A DNA stretch of 64,000 nucleotides, taken from contig CAIIXF020000005.1 of NCBI GenBank assembly GCA_903813345.2, positions 32,675,375-32,739,374 of the forward strand. Reading direction: 5' to 3'. Below the pieces are notes generated by a model. It was not told where the DNA came from. It searched no databases and saw nothing but the letters and a program-made list of their open reading frames with translations. Source of the stretch: Owenia fusiformis. Taxonomy: Eukaryota > Annelida > Polychaeta > Sabellida > Oweniidae. Of the stretch, positions 37,845-49,501 are shown piece after piece. Every line of letters begins with the position of its first letter. Within the stretch, counting starts at the first letter, position 1. The position numbers were made by a program, and so were the translations under genes.

Positions 37845-38940
37845 GTATTTGGTCCTTTACTCCGCTCTGCCGTACTGTGTGGTCCATGATTACACTCTAT
37901 TGCGTTTGGTTTAAGACTACGACCGATCCTGTTTGATCTAAGGCTGCACTGTGGTTCGTGACTTCAGTGCTCTTGTCAGTCATATTTGGTCTAGGACTAC
38001 ATTCTGTCGTGTTTGGTCCAGGATTCCACTCTGTCGTGGTTGATCTAGGACTACACTCAGCGGTATTTGGTGCATGGACTTCTAATCACTTATAAGTCCA
38101 TGTTTGGTGTAAGACTACACTCTGTCGTGTTTGGTACATGGCTACTCTCTATCGGGTTTCATCTAGGACTACACTCTGTCGTGTTTCATCTAGGGCTACA
38201 CTCTGTCGTTTGTGGTCCAGGACTATACTTTGTCATGTTTGGTCCAGGACTACACTCTGTCATATTTGGTCCATGGCTACACTCTGTAGTGTTTCTTCTA
38301 GGACTACACTCTGTCGTGTGTAGTCCAGTACTACACATTGTCATGTTTGGTCGATGACTACACTCAGTCGTGTTTCATGTAGGACTACACTCTCTCGTGT
38401 GTGGTCAAGGACTACACTCTCTCGTGTGTGGTCCAGGACTACACTCTGTCATGTTTAGTCCAGGACTACACTCTGTCAGGTTTTATCCATGACTACACTC
38501 TGTCGTTTTTCATCTAGGAATACTGTAGTCCATGACTACATTGTCATGTTAGGTCCATGACTACACTGTGTTTCACCTAGGACTACACTCTTTCACCTGT
38601 GGTCCAGGACTACACTCTGTCATGTTTGGTCCAGGACTACACTCTGTCATGTTTGGTCCAGGACTACACCCTGTCATGTTTGGTCCATGACTACACTCTG
38701 TCGTGTTTCATCAAGGACTGCACTCTTTCGTGTGTGGTCCAGGACTACACTCTGTCATGTTTGGTCCAGGACTACACTCTGTCGTGTTTCATCTCGTACT
38801 ACACTCTTTCGTTTGTGGTCCAGGACTACACTCTGTCATGTTTGGTCCAGGACTACACTCTGTCATGTTTGGTCAATGACTACACTCTGTCGCGATCGTG
38901 TTTCATCTCGTACTACACTCTGTCGTGTCTTTTATGTGAC
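37845..38940 (+). repeat. 27-bp minisatellite (GGACTACACTCTGTC core), ~40 copies
   Basis: The core GGTCCAGGACTACACTCTGT plus a CATGTTT or CGTGTTT linker repeats every 27 bp, with some 26-30 bp units and variants TCATCTAGGACTAC and TCCATGACTAC. Because 27 is a multiple of three, frames stay open and read as a nine-residue repeat (LVQDYTLSC). No ATG start, splice site or flanking exon supports coding. Confidence 0.93.
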
Positions 38941-39914
38941 TTTACTTCATGACAGATCTAGAATTGTATTCCAAAGAGTTAGTATGAGTAATGATGACGA
39001 ACAAAAGAACTGCACTCTGTGTGACATAACACTATCAGATGCACTAACACTTGATTACGTTGTGTGAAATGTGAGAATTACTGTAAATGTGGCTAATTAG
39101 CGAGTATATATTAGAATATTTTACATATTCATTGTAGCTGAGGTTACGAAAAACCTACCATTGTATTAAGAGCCTATATTCACGTGTAGGTGAACTTCTA
39201 CTTTAGGTTCGACTGATGTAGCAAAATCTTATTTTCATGTACAAATAAACTTCTGTTTTATTTGTCCATGACTGACGAATCAAAATAAGGGGTCCTAAAA
39301 TTCAAGAGGAGGTGGGGGGCAATAACTGAATCAATCTATTAAGAAATGTGAGCCCCTTTTGAAGCATATTTTTTATTAGAAGAAGACCCAAAATTAAAAA
39401 AAATAATGTCAAATAATCTCATATAAAGTTTCTTCTCTTTCCTAGTACATGTGGATACGAGCAGCAACTTTTGGGCACAAATTCTTTCAGATCTATCTTA
39501 GAAAGAGTTGAGTTAATATAGTCGTATTTCTGGTCCGCGTGATGGGCTTGGTCGCGTTAACGTTTTGTTCATTCTCCTAAGATATTAGAATCTGATTCTT
39601 CTTTACACCAGTGCCAATATTAACACAATGCAGGTAATATAAACGAAAGCAAACGATACAATTTTGAGATATTGCAATATAAAGACACGGTTTGGTTGCT
39701 ATAGAAATTACAAAGGATGTCTATGGTACTATAATTATTTCCATTGTTCACCAAGAACATTGGATTTAAAGGGAATTTTTAATAATGCTTTTCGTGTGGA
39801 CCTCATTGTTTTTCGAATTCATTTCCCGATTTGTCAACATTCGCCGCTAGTATATTAATTAATGTCTTTACATCACGAGTGGCATAGCTGTGGTTTGATT
39901 TCAGTTGTCTTTTA
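38941..39914. other. Intergenic between two minisatellites, no gene seen
   Basis: AT-rich, no supported ORF or repeat. Confidence 0.5.
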
Positions 39915-42900
39915 GCTGATGATCGATACCATTGGTCATTAAGCTGATGATTGATACCATAGGTCATTAAGTTGATGATTGATACCATTGGTCATTAAGC
40001 TGATGATTGATACCATTGGTCATTAAGCTGATGATTGATACCATTGGTCATTAAGCTGACGATTGATACCATTGATCGTTTAGTTGATGATTGATACCAT
40101 TGGTCATTTAGCTGATGCTTGATAGCATTGGTCATTAAGCTGACGATTGATACCATTGATCGTTTAGTTGATGATTGATACCATTGGTCATTTAGCTGAT
40201 GCTTGATACCATTGGTCATTAAGCTGATGATTGATACCATTGGTCATTAAGCTGATGATTGATACCATTGGTCATTAAGCTGATGATTGATACCATTGGT
40301 CGTTTAGTTGATGATTGATACCATTGGTCATTAAGCTGACGATTGATACCATTGGTCATTAAGCTGACGATTGATGCCATTGGTCATTTAGCTGATGATT
40401 GATACCATTGGTCATTAAGCTGACGATTGATACCATTGGTCGTTTAGTTGATGATTGATACCATTGGTTATTAAGCTGATGCTTGATAGCATTGGTCATT
40501 TAGCTGATGCTTGATAGCATTGGTCATTAAGCTGACGATTGATGCCATTGGTCGTTTAGTTGATGATTGATACCATTGGTTATTAAGCTGATGCTTGATA
40601 GCATTGGTCATTTAGCTGATGATTGATACCATTGGTCATTTAGCTGATGATTGATACCATTGGTCATTGAGCTGATGCTTGATAGCATTGGTCATTGACC
40701 TGATGCTTGATACCATTGGTCATTTCATTTAGCTGACGATTGATACCATTGGTCATTTAGCTGATGCTTGATAGCATTGGTCATTAAGCTGACGATTGAT
40801 ACCATTGGTCATTTAGCTGACGATTGATACAATTGGTTATTAAGCTGATGCTTGATAGCATTGGTCATTAAGCTGACGATTGATACCATTGGTCATTTCA
40901 TTTAGCTGACGATTGATACCATTGGTCATTTAGCTGATGCTTGATAGCATTGGTCATTAAGCTGATGATTGATACCATTGGTTATTAAGCTGATGCTTGA
41001 TAGCATTGGTCATTTAGTTGATGATTGATACCATTGGTTATTAAGCTGATGCTTGATACCATTGGTCGTTTAGTTGATGATTGATACCATTGGTCATTAA
41101 GCTGATGCTTGATAGCATTGGTCATTTAGCTGATGATTGATACCATTGGTCATTAAGCTGATGATTGATACCATTGGTCATTGAGCTGACGATTGATGCC
41201 ATTTGTCATTTAGCTGATGATTGATACCATTGGTCATTAAGCTGACGATTGATACCATTGGTCGTTTAGTTGATGATTGATACCATTGGTTATTAAGCTG
41301 ATGCTTGATAGCATTGGTCATTTAGCTGATGATTGATACCATTGGTCATTTAGCTGATGCTTGATAGCATTGGTCATCAAGCTGACGATTGATGCCATTG
41401 GTCATTTAGCTGATGATTGATACCATTGGTCATTAAGCTGACGATTGATACCATTGGTCGTTTAGTTGATGATTGATACCATTGGTTATTAAGCTGATGC
41501 TTGATAGCATTGGTCATTTAGCTAATGATTGATACCATTGGTCATTTAGCTGATGATTGATACCATTGGTCATTGAGCTGACGATTGATGCCATTTGTCA
41601 TTTAGCTGATGCTTGATAGCATTGGTCATTGAGCTGACGATTGATGCCATTTGACATTTAGCTGATGATTGATACCATTGGTCATTGAGCTGACGATTGA
41701 TGCCATTTGTCATTTAGCTGATGCTTGATAGCATTGGTCATTGAGCTGACGATTGATGCCATTTGTCATTTAGCTGATGATTGATACCATTGGTCATTAA
41801 GCTGACGATTGATGTCATTTCATTTAGCTAATGATTGATACCATTGGTCATTTAGCTGATGATTGATACCATTGGTCATTGAGCTGACGATTGATGCCAT
41901 TTGTCATTTAGCTGATGCTTGATAGCATTGGTCATTGAGCTGACGATTGATGCCATTTGACATTTAGCTGATGATTGATACCATTGGTCATTGAGCTGAC
42001 GATTGATGCCATTTGTCATTTAGCTGATGCTTGATAGCATTGGTCATTGAGCTGACGATTGATGCCATTTGTCATTTAGCTGATGATTGATACCATTGGT
42101 CATTAAGCTGACGATTGATGTCATTTCATTTAGCTGATGATTGATACCATTGGTCATTGAGCTGATGCTTGATACCATTGGTCATTTCATTTCGCTGACG
42201 ATTGATACCATTGGTCATTAAGCTGATGCTTGATAGCATTGGTCATTAAGCTGACGATTGATGCCATTGGTCATTTAGCTGATGATTGATACCATTGGTC
42301 ATTAAGCTGATGCTTGATAGCATTGGTCATTAAGCTGACTATTGATACCATTGGTCATTTCATTTAGCTGACGATTGATACCATTGGTCATTTAGCTGAT
42401 GCTTGATAGCATTGGTCATTAAGCTGACGATTGATGCCATTGGTCATTTAGCTGATGATTGATACCATTGGTCATTAAGCTGACGATTGATACCATTGGT
42501 CGTTTAGTTGATGATTGATACCAATGGTCATTTAGCTGATGATTGATACCATTGGTCATTGAGCTGACGATTGATGCCATTTATCATTTAGCTGATGATT
42601 GATACCATTGGTCATTAAGCTGACGATTGATACCATTGGTCGTTTAGTTGATGATTGATACCATTGGTTATTAAGCTGATGCTTGATAGCATTGGTCATT
42701 TAGCTGATGATTGATACCATTGGTCATTTAGCTGATGCTTGATAGCATTGGTCATTAAGCTGGCGATTGATGCCATTGGTCATTTAGCTGATGCTTGATA
42801 GCATTGGTCATTAAGCTGACGATTGATGCCATTGGTCATTTAGCTGATGATTGATACCATTGGTCATTAAGCTGACGATTGATACCATTGGTCGTTTAGT

Positions 42901-43833
42901 TGATGATTGATACCATTGGTTATTAAGCTGATGCTTGATAGCATTGATCATTTAGCTGATGATTGATACCATTGGTCATTTAGCTGATGCTTGATAGCAT
43001 TGGTCATTAAGCTGACGATTGATGCCATTGGTCATTTAGCTGATGATTGATACCATTGGTCATTTAGCTGATGCTTGATAGCATTGGTCATTTAGCTGAT
43101 GATTGATACCATTGGTCATTTAGCTGATGCTTGATAGCATTGGTCATTAAGCTGACGATTGATGCCATTGGTCATTTAGCTGATGATTGATACCATTGGT
43201 CATTTAGCTGATGCTTGATAGCATTGGTCATTTAGCTGATGATTGATACCATTGGTCATTTAGCTGATGCTTGATAGCATTGGTCATTAAGCTGACGATT
43301 GATGCCATTGGTCGTTTAGTTGATGATTGATACCATTGGTCATTAAGCTGACGATTGATACCATTGGTCGTTTAGTTGATGATTGATACCATTGGTTATT
43401 AAGCTGATGCTTGATAGCATTGATCATTTAGCTGATGATTGATACCATTGGTCATTTAGCTGATGCTTGATAGCATTGGTCATTGAGCTGACGATTGATG
43501 CCATTTGTCATATAGCTGATGATTGATACCATTGGTCATTAAGCTGACGATTGATGTCATTTCAGTTAGCTGATGATTGATACCATTGATACCATTGGTC
43601 ATTTCATTTAGCTGATGATTGATACCATTGGTTTATTAGATAATGATTGGCACCTTGGTCATTTTATTTAGCTGATGATTGATACCATTAATGATTGGTA
43701 CCTTGGTCATTTCATTTAGCTGATGATTGATACCATTGGTCATTTAGCTGATGATTGATATAATTGGTGTCTTAGATAATGCATGATTGATACGATTAAT
43801 CTTATATAGATGATTGATACCATGGGTCTTTTA
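39915..43833 (+). repeat. 3.9 kb minisatellite of 28-bp units, ~140 copies, with higher-order structure
   Basis: The core GATTGATACCATTGGTCATT recurs with a strict 28-bp period. Unit types carry linked variants: TGATGATTGATACC, TGATGCTTGATAGC, TGACGATTGATGCC and GTTGATGATTGATACC followed by GTCGTTTAG. Blocks of several units are themselves repeated: 140 bp (5 units) near 43020-43310, and 306 bp (11 units, one shortened to 26) between about 41580-41880 and 41890-42190. The last 300 bp is degenerate, with insertions of CATTT. The unit length is not a multiple of three, and no gene is encoded. Confidence 0.96.
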
Positions 43834-45000
43834 TTTTGAAGCTTGTCCCATTCTATCATATTCTCATTGCTTTATTTATTGACGATTTTGAAAGAGTTTT
43901 CCGATTTTTGAATGTTCACATCTATCTTCACTGTGATCTTGTAAACTATTTATATGTTGCGTAGGTCATGTCCTTTCGAGGTAAAAAGAGTCGTTTTATC
44001 CTATCTTATGTTTTTAGATAGCTTGTCTCTTGGCGTCTTGCAGACTATAGAACCAGATAGGTAGCTTATCTGTCGATTGTTTCATGGGCTTATAAATGAT
44101 TACAGATAGTAGGTACAATGATAGCTTCCTGCTTTTGTGATAACTAAAATCCAATAATATAAGCAAGAATGTATGATGGAAACTGTTATGTATTTGCATC
44201 ATGGTTGCAGCATATTGAAAATCCTATTATTACTTCAATTTCAAACCCTTGATACTTAAAGAATAAAGGCCCAGTGTCTCAAAAGCAATAGTGCCTAATA
44301 GACCATTTTCTATAGACGACACTATTGGTGTTGTTAGGGCAAGGTCAACAATCTCCAATAATATTGTATTGTGACTAGAAGTACAAACATTGGAAATATG
44401 TTGTGGGCTCGCTGTACCCAGGGAAACTGTTTATGACATTGCATTGTGTTTTTCAAAAGATAAAAAGCCAACTAACTCGAGAACTCCTACTAAAATCGAA
44501 AACCAGCGTTAGATAAACGAGAACAAGACTATAGTTCAGGTGAAATGCTATATTCTGTGAGTTTACCATAGAAGTACAGAACATGACAACGATTGACGGG
44601 AAATTGGTTCTCTGTCAGAAAGCACTATGTAACTAAGTACAAACCCATTAGAAACAATAGACGACGTACGAAACAACTTGAGTAACATGTCATTTTCAGG
44701 TTATTACACACATATTGTAAATTTTAATTAACAATGTACACGACACAAACGAAATCACAGGACTAATGTAGACCTTAGCACCATTTGTTACGTGGAATTT
44801 GCCATTTATATTTATGGTCGCACGGTGAGACTGCGCTACATTGATTTCAGTGAATACCCGACACTGCGGTTGGCCATTTAGTTTTAGTTTTTCAGTACTT
44901 CCGTAACGTGTTCTCATTGATTAGTGAACTGAATATGCAATATTCTACGGCTGAATATGGTATGTTCACATGTGGAAAAACTTCACAAGACAGTTGGCCA
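43834..45000. other. Intergenic, no gene seen
   Basis: AT-rich, no supported ORF or repeat. Confidence 0.5.
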
Positions 45001-45011
45001 CCAAAAATTAT

Positions 45012-45540
45012 CATCTGTGGAACTTGATGTCCTCTAGCATGTTTAACCTAAAGAATTTGAAGAATCTTCCTGCAATACTGCAATCATGTGGAAAGATTAA
45101 TCGAAAAATTCAAAATCAAAATTGCTTCCAGAAAACTAGATTGCAAAGCTAAAAGTGAATCAACTGTAAACCTCGGCCCTCTAACATGTGTATGAATTGA
45201 TGAATGAAAATCCGATGAGCGGTTTTTGTGCAATGGCACATCAAAAACTATCAAAATGGCTAACACGAAACAAACTGACTGCCTACAAGTTAAGCAACAG
45301 TAGAACTTGGTATCCTCTAAAGTATGTATGAATCCAGTGAGGAAACTCATAAAGGGTTTTTTGGAATCGCGACGACAAGATTTATGAAAACTCCTAAAAT
45401 GACTGCAGTCCAAAAGCTGTAAAATTTGGTACCCTCCTATGTGTATAGATTTGAAGAAAATGGTGCGATAAGAATAGTACATCCGCAAAAAATTAAAACA
45501 AAATCGAATCTCCACGTACAAATGACTACAATAAACCAGT
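45012..45540. repeat. Four diverged tandem units of ~120-147 bp
   Basis: Loosely similar segments start near 45017 (GTGGAACTTGATGTCCTCTA), 45164 (CTGTAAACCTCGGCCCTCTA), 45298 (AGTAGAACTTGGTATCCTCT) and 45417 (CTGTAAAATTTGGTACCCTC). Each is followed by ATGTGTATGAATT-like sequence and a GAAAA.C...ATAAG.G-like stretch. A 161-codon open stretch on the minus strand crosses the units and gives no recognisable protein. Confidence 0.5.
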
Positions 45541-46035
45541 TGGCATTCCATTTTCTGTGACAATGCCAATGTTCTTCGGTAACGTTTTTGTTGACTTTGA
45601 GCTGTGCACTAAAATGCCTTTCAGCTAATAATATATGTGGCTGTAATTGATCAAATACAGAAATGTCAGCATTATCGCTCACAACCTTTTTAAAATCTAT
45701 TTTTTCACAAACTTCATGATGATATATTGTACACATATTATTTACATGCGTGTTCAATTGTCTCAGACAGAATCAACCATCCTACGGACGAATTCCTCAG
45801 AAGGAATCGACATAACATTGCTTTCTTCTTTCAACCTGGTCAATGACATCTTCAATATATCAAAGTAAATCTATCATTCAAAAAGGAATCCAGAAATTAA
45901 AATAGTTCGCAGTTGTTTTGTGGGTTCACTGTACATAGATTAAGTAGACAGTGCCAACATTCACTTTTTGTATATATCAACCACGGACTTGAAAAAATCT
46001 TTGTTCAGATGCAGTCTGATGAGGAATGGTCAAGC

Positions 46036-47313
46036 TTAATTAGTAACTGACGTTTCAGTTGTATCATTCGGTCGGTATGTATTTCCATTTCGACAATAAG
46101 AGTCATGTGAAGAACTTCGACGTCTGTTGCTCAACCGGAAATATCCTCGCAGACGATCTTTTGTCGCAGACGACATCCGCCACGATGCAAACAAAATTGG
46201 ATTAATCGATGTTGATAGGAATCCAAACCACGTGAATGTCAAGTACGTAACTATGAACCCACCTTCATTCTCAAAGTCCTCATAAATAAAATGTGTGACA
46301 ATCGAAAGGATTTCTAATGGACACCAACACACAGCGAACAGCCCGACCATCGTGATCATGTATTTCTGTGTTCTTTTCTCTTTCACAATGTTCAGTTCAT
46401 CATCCGATTCATGAGTAATCGTGATGTTAGTTTTATCTCTATCTTTAATGACAGGCTGTTGGGAACCATCACTCGGCGCGTCTTGTTCCAATCTATGGTC
46501 GCTATCACTTGTAGACCAAGTCAACCGTGATTCCGGCATGGCCTCCCCACTGTCCTGAAGGCGTGAGCAATGAATATGGTCAACTGATGTATCATTTCCA
46601 GACTTGAACTCGGCGGATACTTTCACATACAAGAAAGCAATGATGGCAAGGGGAAGTGCATACATCGCCACAAACATTGCCCTCATATATTTTTCAATAT
46701 GGCGCTCTATATTGACCCAGCATATCCCCACTCCCTTGAATGCAGGACCGATAACTGATTCCAGATCCAAATATTTCATATAGACAGCGTATGGCAAAAC
46801 TGCGCAGATTGATATCAACCAAATGGCAATCACGCACAGTCCCGCGGGTAGACGAGACTTTACTGGATACACTATGAGACGATAGCGATCAATGGCGATC
46901 ATTATGTGGGTAATCATGGTAGCGTGGACTGGAAAGTACTGCATCATCGGAAGAAAGAAGCATAGAAAACTTCCAAAAAGCCAGTTCCGAAGAAGTAAAT
47001 TTGCAACAGTGACTGGGAGAACGAATAACACTTTGATCAGATCAGAGAGCGCCAAATTTCCCAAGAAAAAGAAGGTTGGGTCGGAATAAAACCCCCTTCT
47101 TATCACAATGATCAACAACCATGTGTTTCCGATCACTGATACGATCGCAATGAGCACGTGAAGAAATACGAAGAGTGGATAAACGTAGCGAATGGACTTG
47201 CGCACGCATGGCTGGCTGAAATCAATTGTTTCGTTATTGTTCTCATTCGCGTCATTCATATAATCGAGGATCTGGTCGACGTAAGACATCTTAACAGGAT
47301 CATCTAGTGGCAT
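46036..47313 (-). CDS. Class A (rhodopsin-like) GPCR, probable neuropeptide receptor, intronless, 425 aa
   Basis: Seven-transmembrane receptor at the plasma membrane that signals through a G protein. Helices at about 45-70, 80-105, 118-140, 158-178, 208-232, 315-340 and 353-377. Hallmarks: GN at 62-63, LALSD at 87-91, C118 and C198 for the extracellular disulfide, IDRYR at 141-145, W165 in helix 4, P221 in helix 5, CWCP at 329-332, and NPILF at 371-375 where NPxxY is usual. The N-terminus has an N-glycosylation site (N27-E-T). Loop 3 is long (about 80 residues), Ser/Asp-rich and could be phosphorylated. Helix 8 (RLRGYFRLSNRRR) is basic and the tail Ser/Thr-rich. The first ATG at 47313 gives a normal length with no intron needed. 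The family looks peptide-receptor-like, but I cannot name the ligand or subfamily; FPVHATMITHIMIAIDRYR would be a good search seed. Confidence 0.92.
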   Translation of the reverse strand: MPLDDPVKMSYVDQILDYMNDANENNNETIDFSQPCVRKSIRYVYPLFVFLHVLIAIVSVIGNTWLLIIVIRRGFYSDPTFFFLGNLALSDLIKVLFVLPVTVANLLLRNWLFGSFLCFFLPMMQYFPVHATMITHIMIAIDRYRLIVYPVKSRLPAGLCVIAIWLISICAVLPYAVYMKYLDLESVIGPAFKGVGICWVNIERHIEKYMRAMFVAMYALPLAIIAFLYVKVSAEFKSGNDTSVDHIHCSRLQDSGEAMPESRLTWSTSDSDHRLEQDAPSDGSQQPVIKDRDKTNITITHESDDELNIVKEKRTQKYMITMVGLFAVCWCPLEILSIVTHFIYEDFENEGGFIVTYLTFTWFGFLSTSINPILFASWRMSSATKDRLRGYFRLSNRRRSSSHDSYCRNGNTYRPNDTTETSVTN

Positions 47314-48889
47314 CCTGTAGGAGCCTTCCTCGAAAATTGGTTTCCGTTTGCCATCCTTCTAGATATCCATCATTCTACAATCGTTTCCAGGTAATTGAAA
47401 AGCTGGAACTGCCTTCCGTTGTAAGAAGTTCATTAGGCGTCAGTAATCTAAAGGTATTAACTGTAATCATAGCTCTGTAATGCAGTCTCGCTTCACTCTG
47501 GATAAAACTGACTTCATTAAATTCAAATAAAAGCAGTAACACTGGGTTAACTACTTCCTGAATGAGTTACGCAAACGCAACCCTGTTTTATCTACGATTT
47601 TATTCAATAAACAATCGCACTTAAAACTGTCCTCAACTACCGTGTCTCCAACTTCAAGTTCCTTTTGCCTAGGTTCTTTAAGAAAGATATCCTTCAGTTC
47701 CCTGTTTCAAATGTTCCGCTGTCGATAACAAAGGACTACGGAGTACCAACACCTGCGCAAATGAAAGTTGTAGTGCACGTAGTGGTTATTCTGTCAGTAG
47801 CCAAGGACCTCATGAATTCCACCTGTACTCATCGTATATATGTCGCGTCAGTCCCAACTATTGTGGCTCACGGTCCTCCTGCAATTACAAAATTAGAAAT
47901 TAAGACTGTGATCGTGGCACATTATTATCCACCAAAAGGTTTTTGTATTTGTTCCACTTTCATGACTTAACTTCACATGTATTACTATTAAAGCGCCACT
48001 GACAAATATATCATCAGATAAATGCCTATCTAAATATTGTTAAATAGACGAGTCCGAGATGAGGTCCGCCAATATCCCATACAACCCTTCCATTTCCGCA
48101 GGAAGGAGTACTATATATATTTACTATAATGTATACAATTGCATTATAACATTTATATTATCACATTTCCAAGCATTACTTTTACCACATATTGTGATTC
48201 TGTTAATTACACCCATGAATAAATCACTCATTTTTAAATGTTAACTCAAGCAACAGAAATCTCGATCAATAAACGACTTGTAGAATACTTAATGCTTCGT
48301 AAAAAGCCGAAACCGATCCATGCAGATGATGTGTTTGTTTAAGGACAATACGGTATTATAGGTTTTACTGCCATCCTTTATAAACAGACTCATGAAAATA
48401 AATCAGGTCGGTTAAAAATCACGTAAAATCAGGGAATAATAGTGATTTACGAGCAGAAATGAAGCTATCCGCTTTCTGTAATTATATTTAGTTAATTCAC
48501 TTTCGAGCATAAAAGACGTATTTTAGTTATTTGTGTCACCATAAATAAGCGTAAAGAAACTGTTTATTTCTAAGCTTTGACAGATCGTCACAATAAGCAT
48601 CATTAAACTTGGCATATTTTTCTTCCGATAATTAGCAAACAATTGTGATTGATATGTATGCAGCCATTAATGGACACAGGTTATAATCCGAATTGAAATA
48701 AATCGCTCCTTTCTTTCCACCATATTTACATTAATTACCTCAATTTCAAATAACATCCGTTCTTTTTGATGAAATATAGGGTAGCCAGTTAAAATAAATT
48801 GTTGGCCAATGTCCATGAACAAAGATGATTCGTTTAAACCGATAATTAGTCTGACTAATTTAGTTATTTCTGGTTTCAGGAATGCCCTA
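47314..48889. other. Sequence upstream of the GPCR, no gene seen
   Basis: Would hold the GPCR 5' UTR and promoter. No core promoter element was recognised. A 101-codon plus-strand open stretch (47665-47970) has no domain or start context and is not called. Confidence 0.5.
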
Positions 48890-49001
48890 GTCACATTTGC
48901 TCCGATTTTCACTACGGCGCTCGGCCGATTGAGTATTTTGTTCAAAATTGAATATAATATTGAACAAAACACTCAATCGGCTGGATCGGAGTAAATGTGA
49001 C
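48890..49001. mobile_element. MITE with GTCACATTTGCTCCGAT termini, copy 1 (112 bp)
   Basis: GTCACATTTGCTCCGAT at the left pairs with ATCGGAGTAAATGTGAC at the right. The inner arms GCCGATTGAGTATTTTGTTC and GAACAAAACACTCAATCGGC make it almost one long hairpin. A second family member is at 55066-55311. Confidence 0.82.
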
Positions 49002-49089
49002 CCAGGCATAAACACCACAAAATATGTTTTCTCTCCGATAAATGTCGGACGGTCATTTTAAACTTGTTCCAACTTCATAGAGTGCGACA

Positions 49090-49499
49090 CAGGGTGGGTC
49101 GAAAAACATCCATATTTTTATTTTGCAACAACTTCATTGATTTCAATGATATTTTCAAGTGCAAGACAATTCCCAGTCTATCAGAGAGACACATGATTGT
49201 ATGATGCTTACACTTTTATTACTTTATTTCTGATAAAAATTGAAACAATTGGAGGGCATTGAGACCAATATAAGGAATAGGACTAATATATGGGCCATAA
49301 AATCACTGTAAACTTGCAATGTCAAACATTACTTCAAAACCGAGAGTTTCCATTCACACCCCTATTATTGATTGTTAATTTTATTCATTCAAATCGCATA
49401 ATTGATCGCTCATTCCCCTGTGCAAATATTATTGAAATCCATGCATCATAAAAAAAGTTATAGCAAAATAAAAAATATGGACGTTTTTGCCCAACCCTG
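49090..49499. mobile_element. 410-bp MITE with CAGGGTGGG / CCCAACCCTG termini
   Basis: CAGGGTGGGTCGAAAAACAT pairs with ATGGACGTTTTTGCCCAACC then CTG. The arms continue with ATATTTTTATTTTGC and GCAAAATAAAAAATAT. TA follows the right end; the left flank has CA. Terminus style fits Tc1/mariner-type MITEs. A related single end is near 54727-54750 (GGGCATTTTTGACCCACCCT). Confidence 0.75.
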
Positions 49500-49501
49500 T
49501 A

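Noticed and set aside
39915-43833. CRISPR-like array of 28-bp repeats
   Set aside because: The repeats are head to tail with no unique spacers and no cas genes, and the genome is eukaryotic. It is a minisatellite.
45084-45757. Minus-strand reading frames of 161 and 106 codons
   Set aside because: They overlap each other in different frames, cross a decayed tandem repeat and show no domain or splice context.
47665-47970. 101-codon plus-strand open stretch upstream of the GPCR
   Set aside because: No domain, signal peptide, splice site or family resemblance; likely chance.
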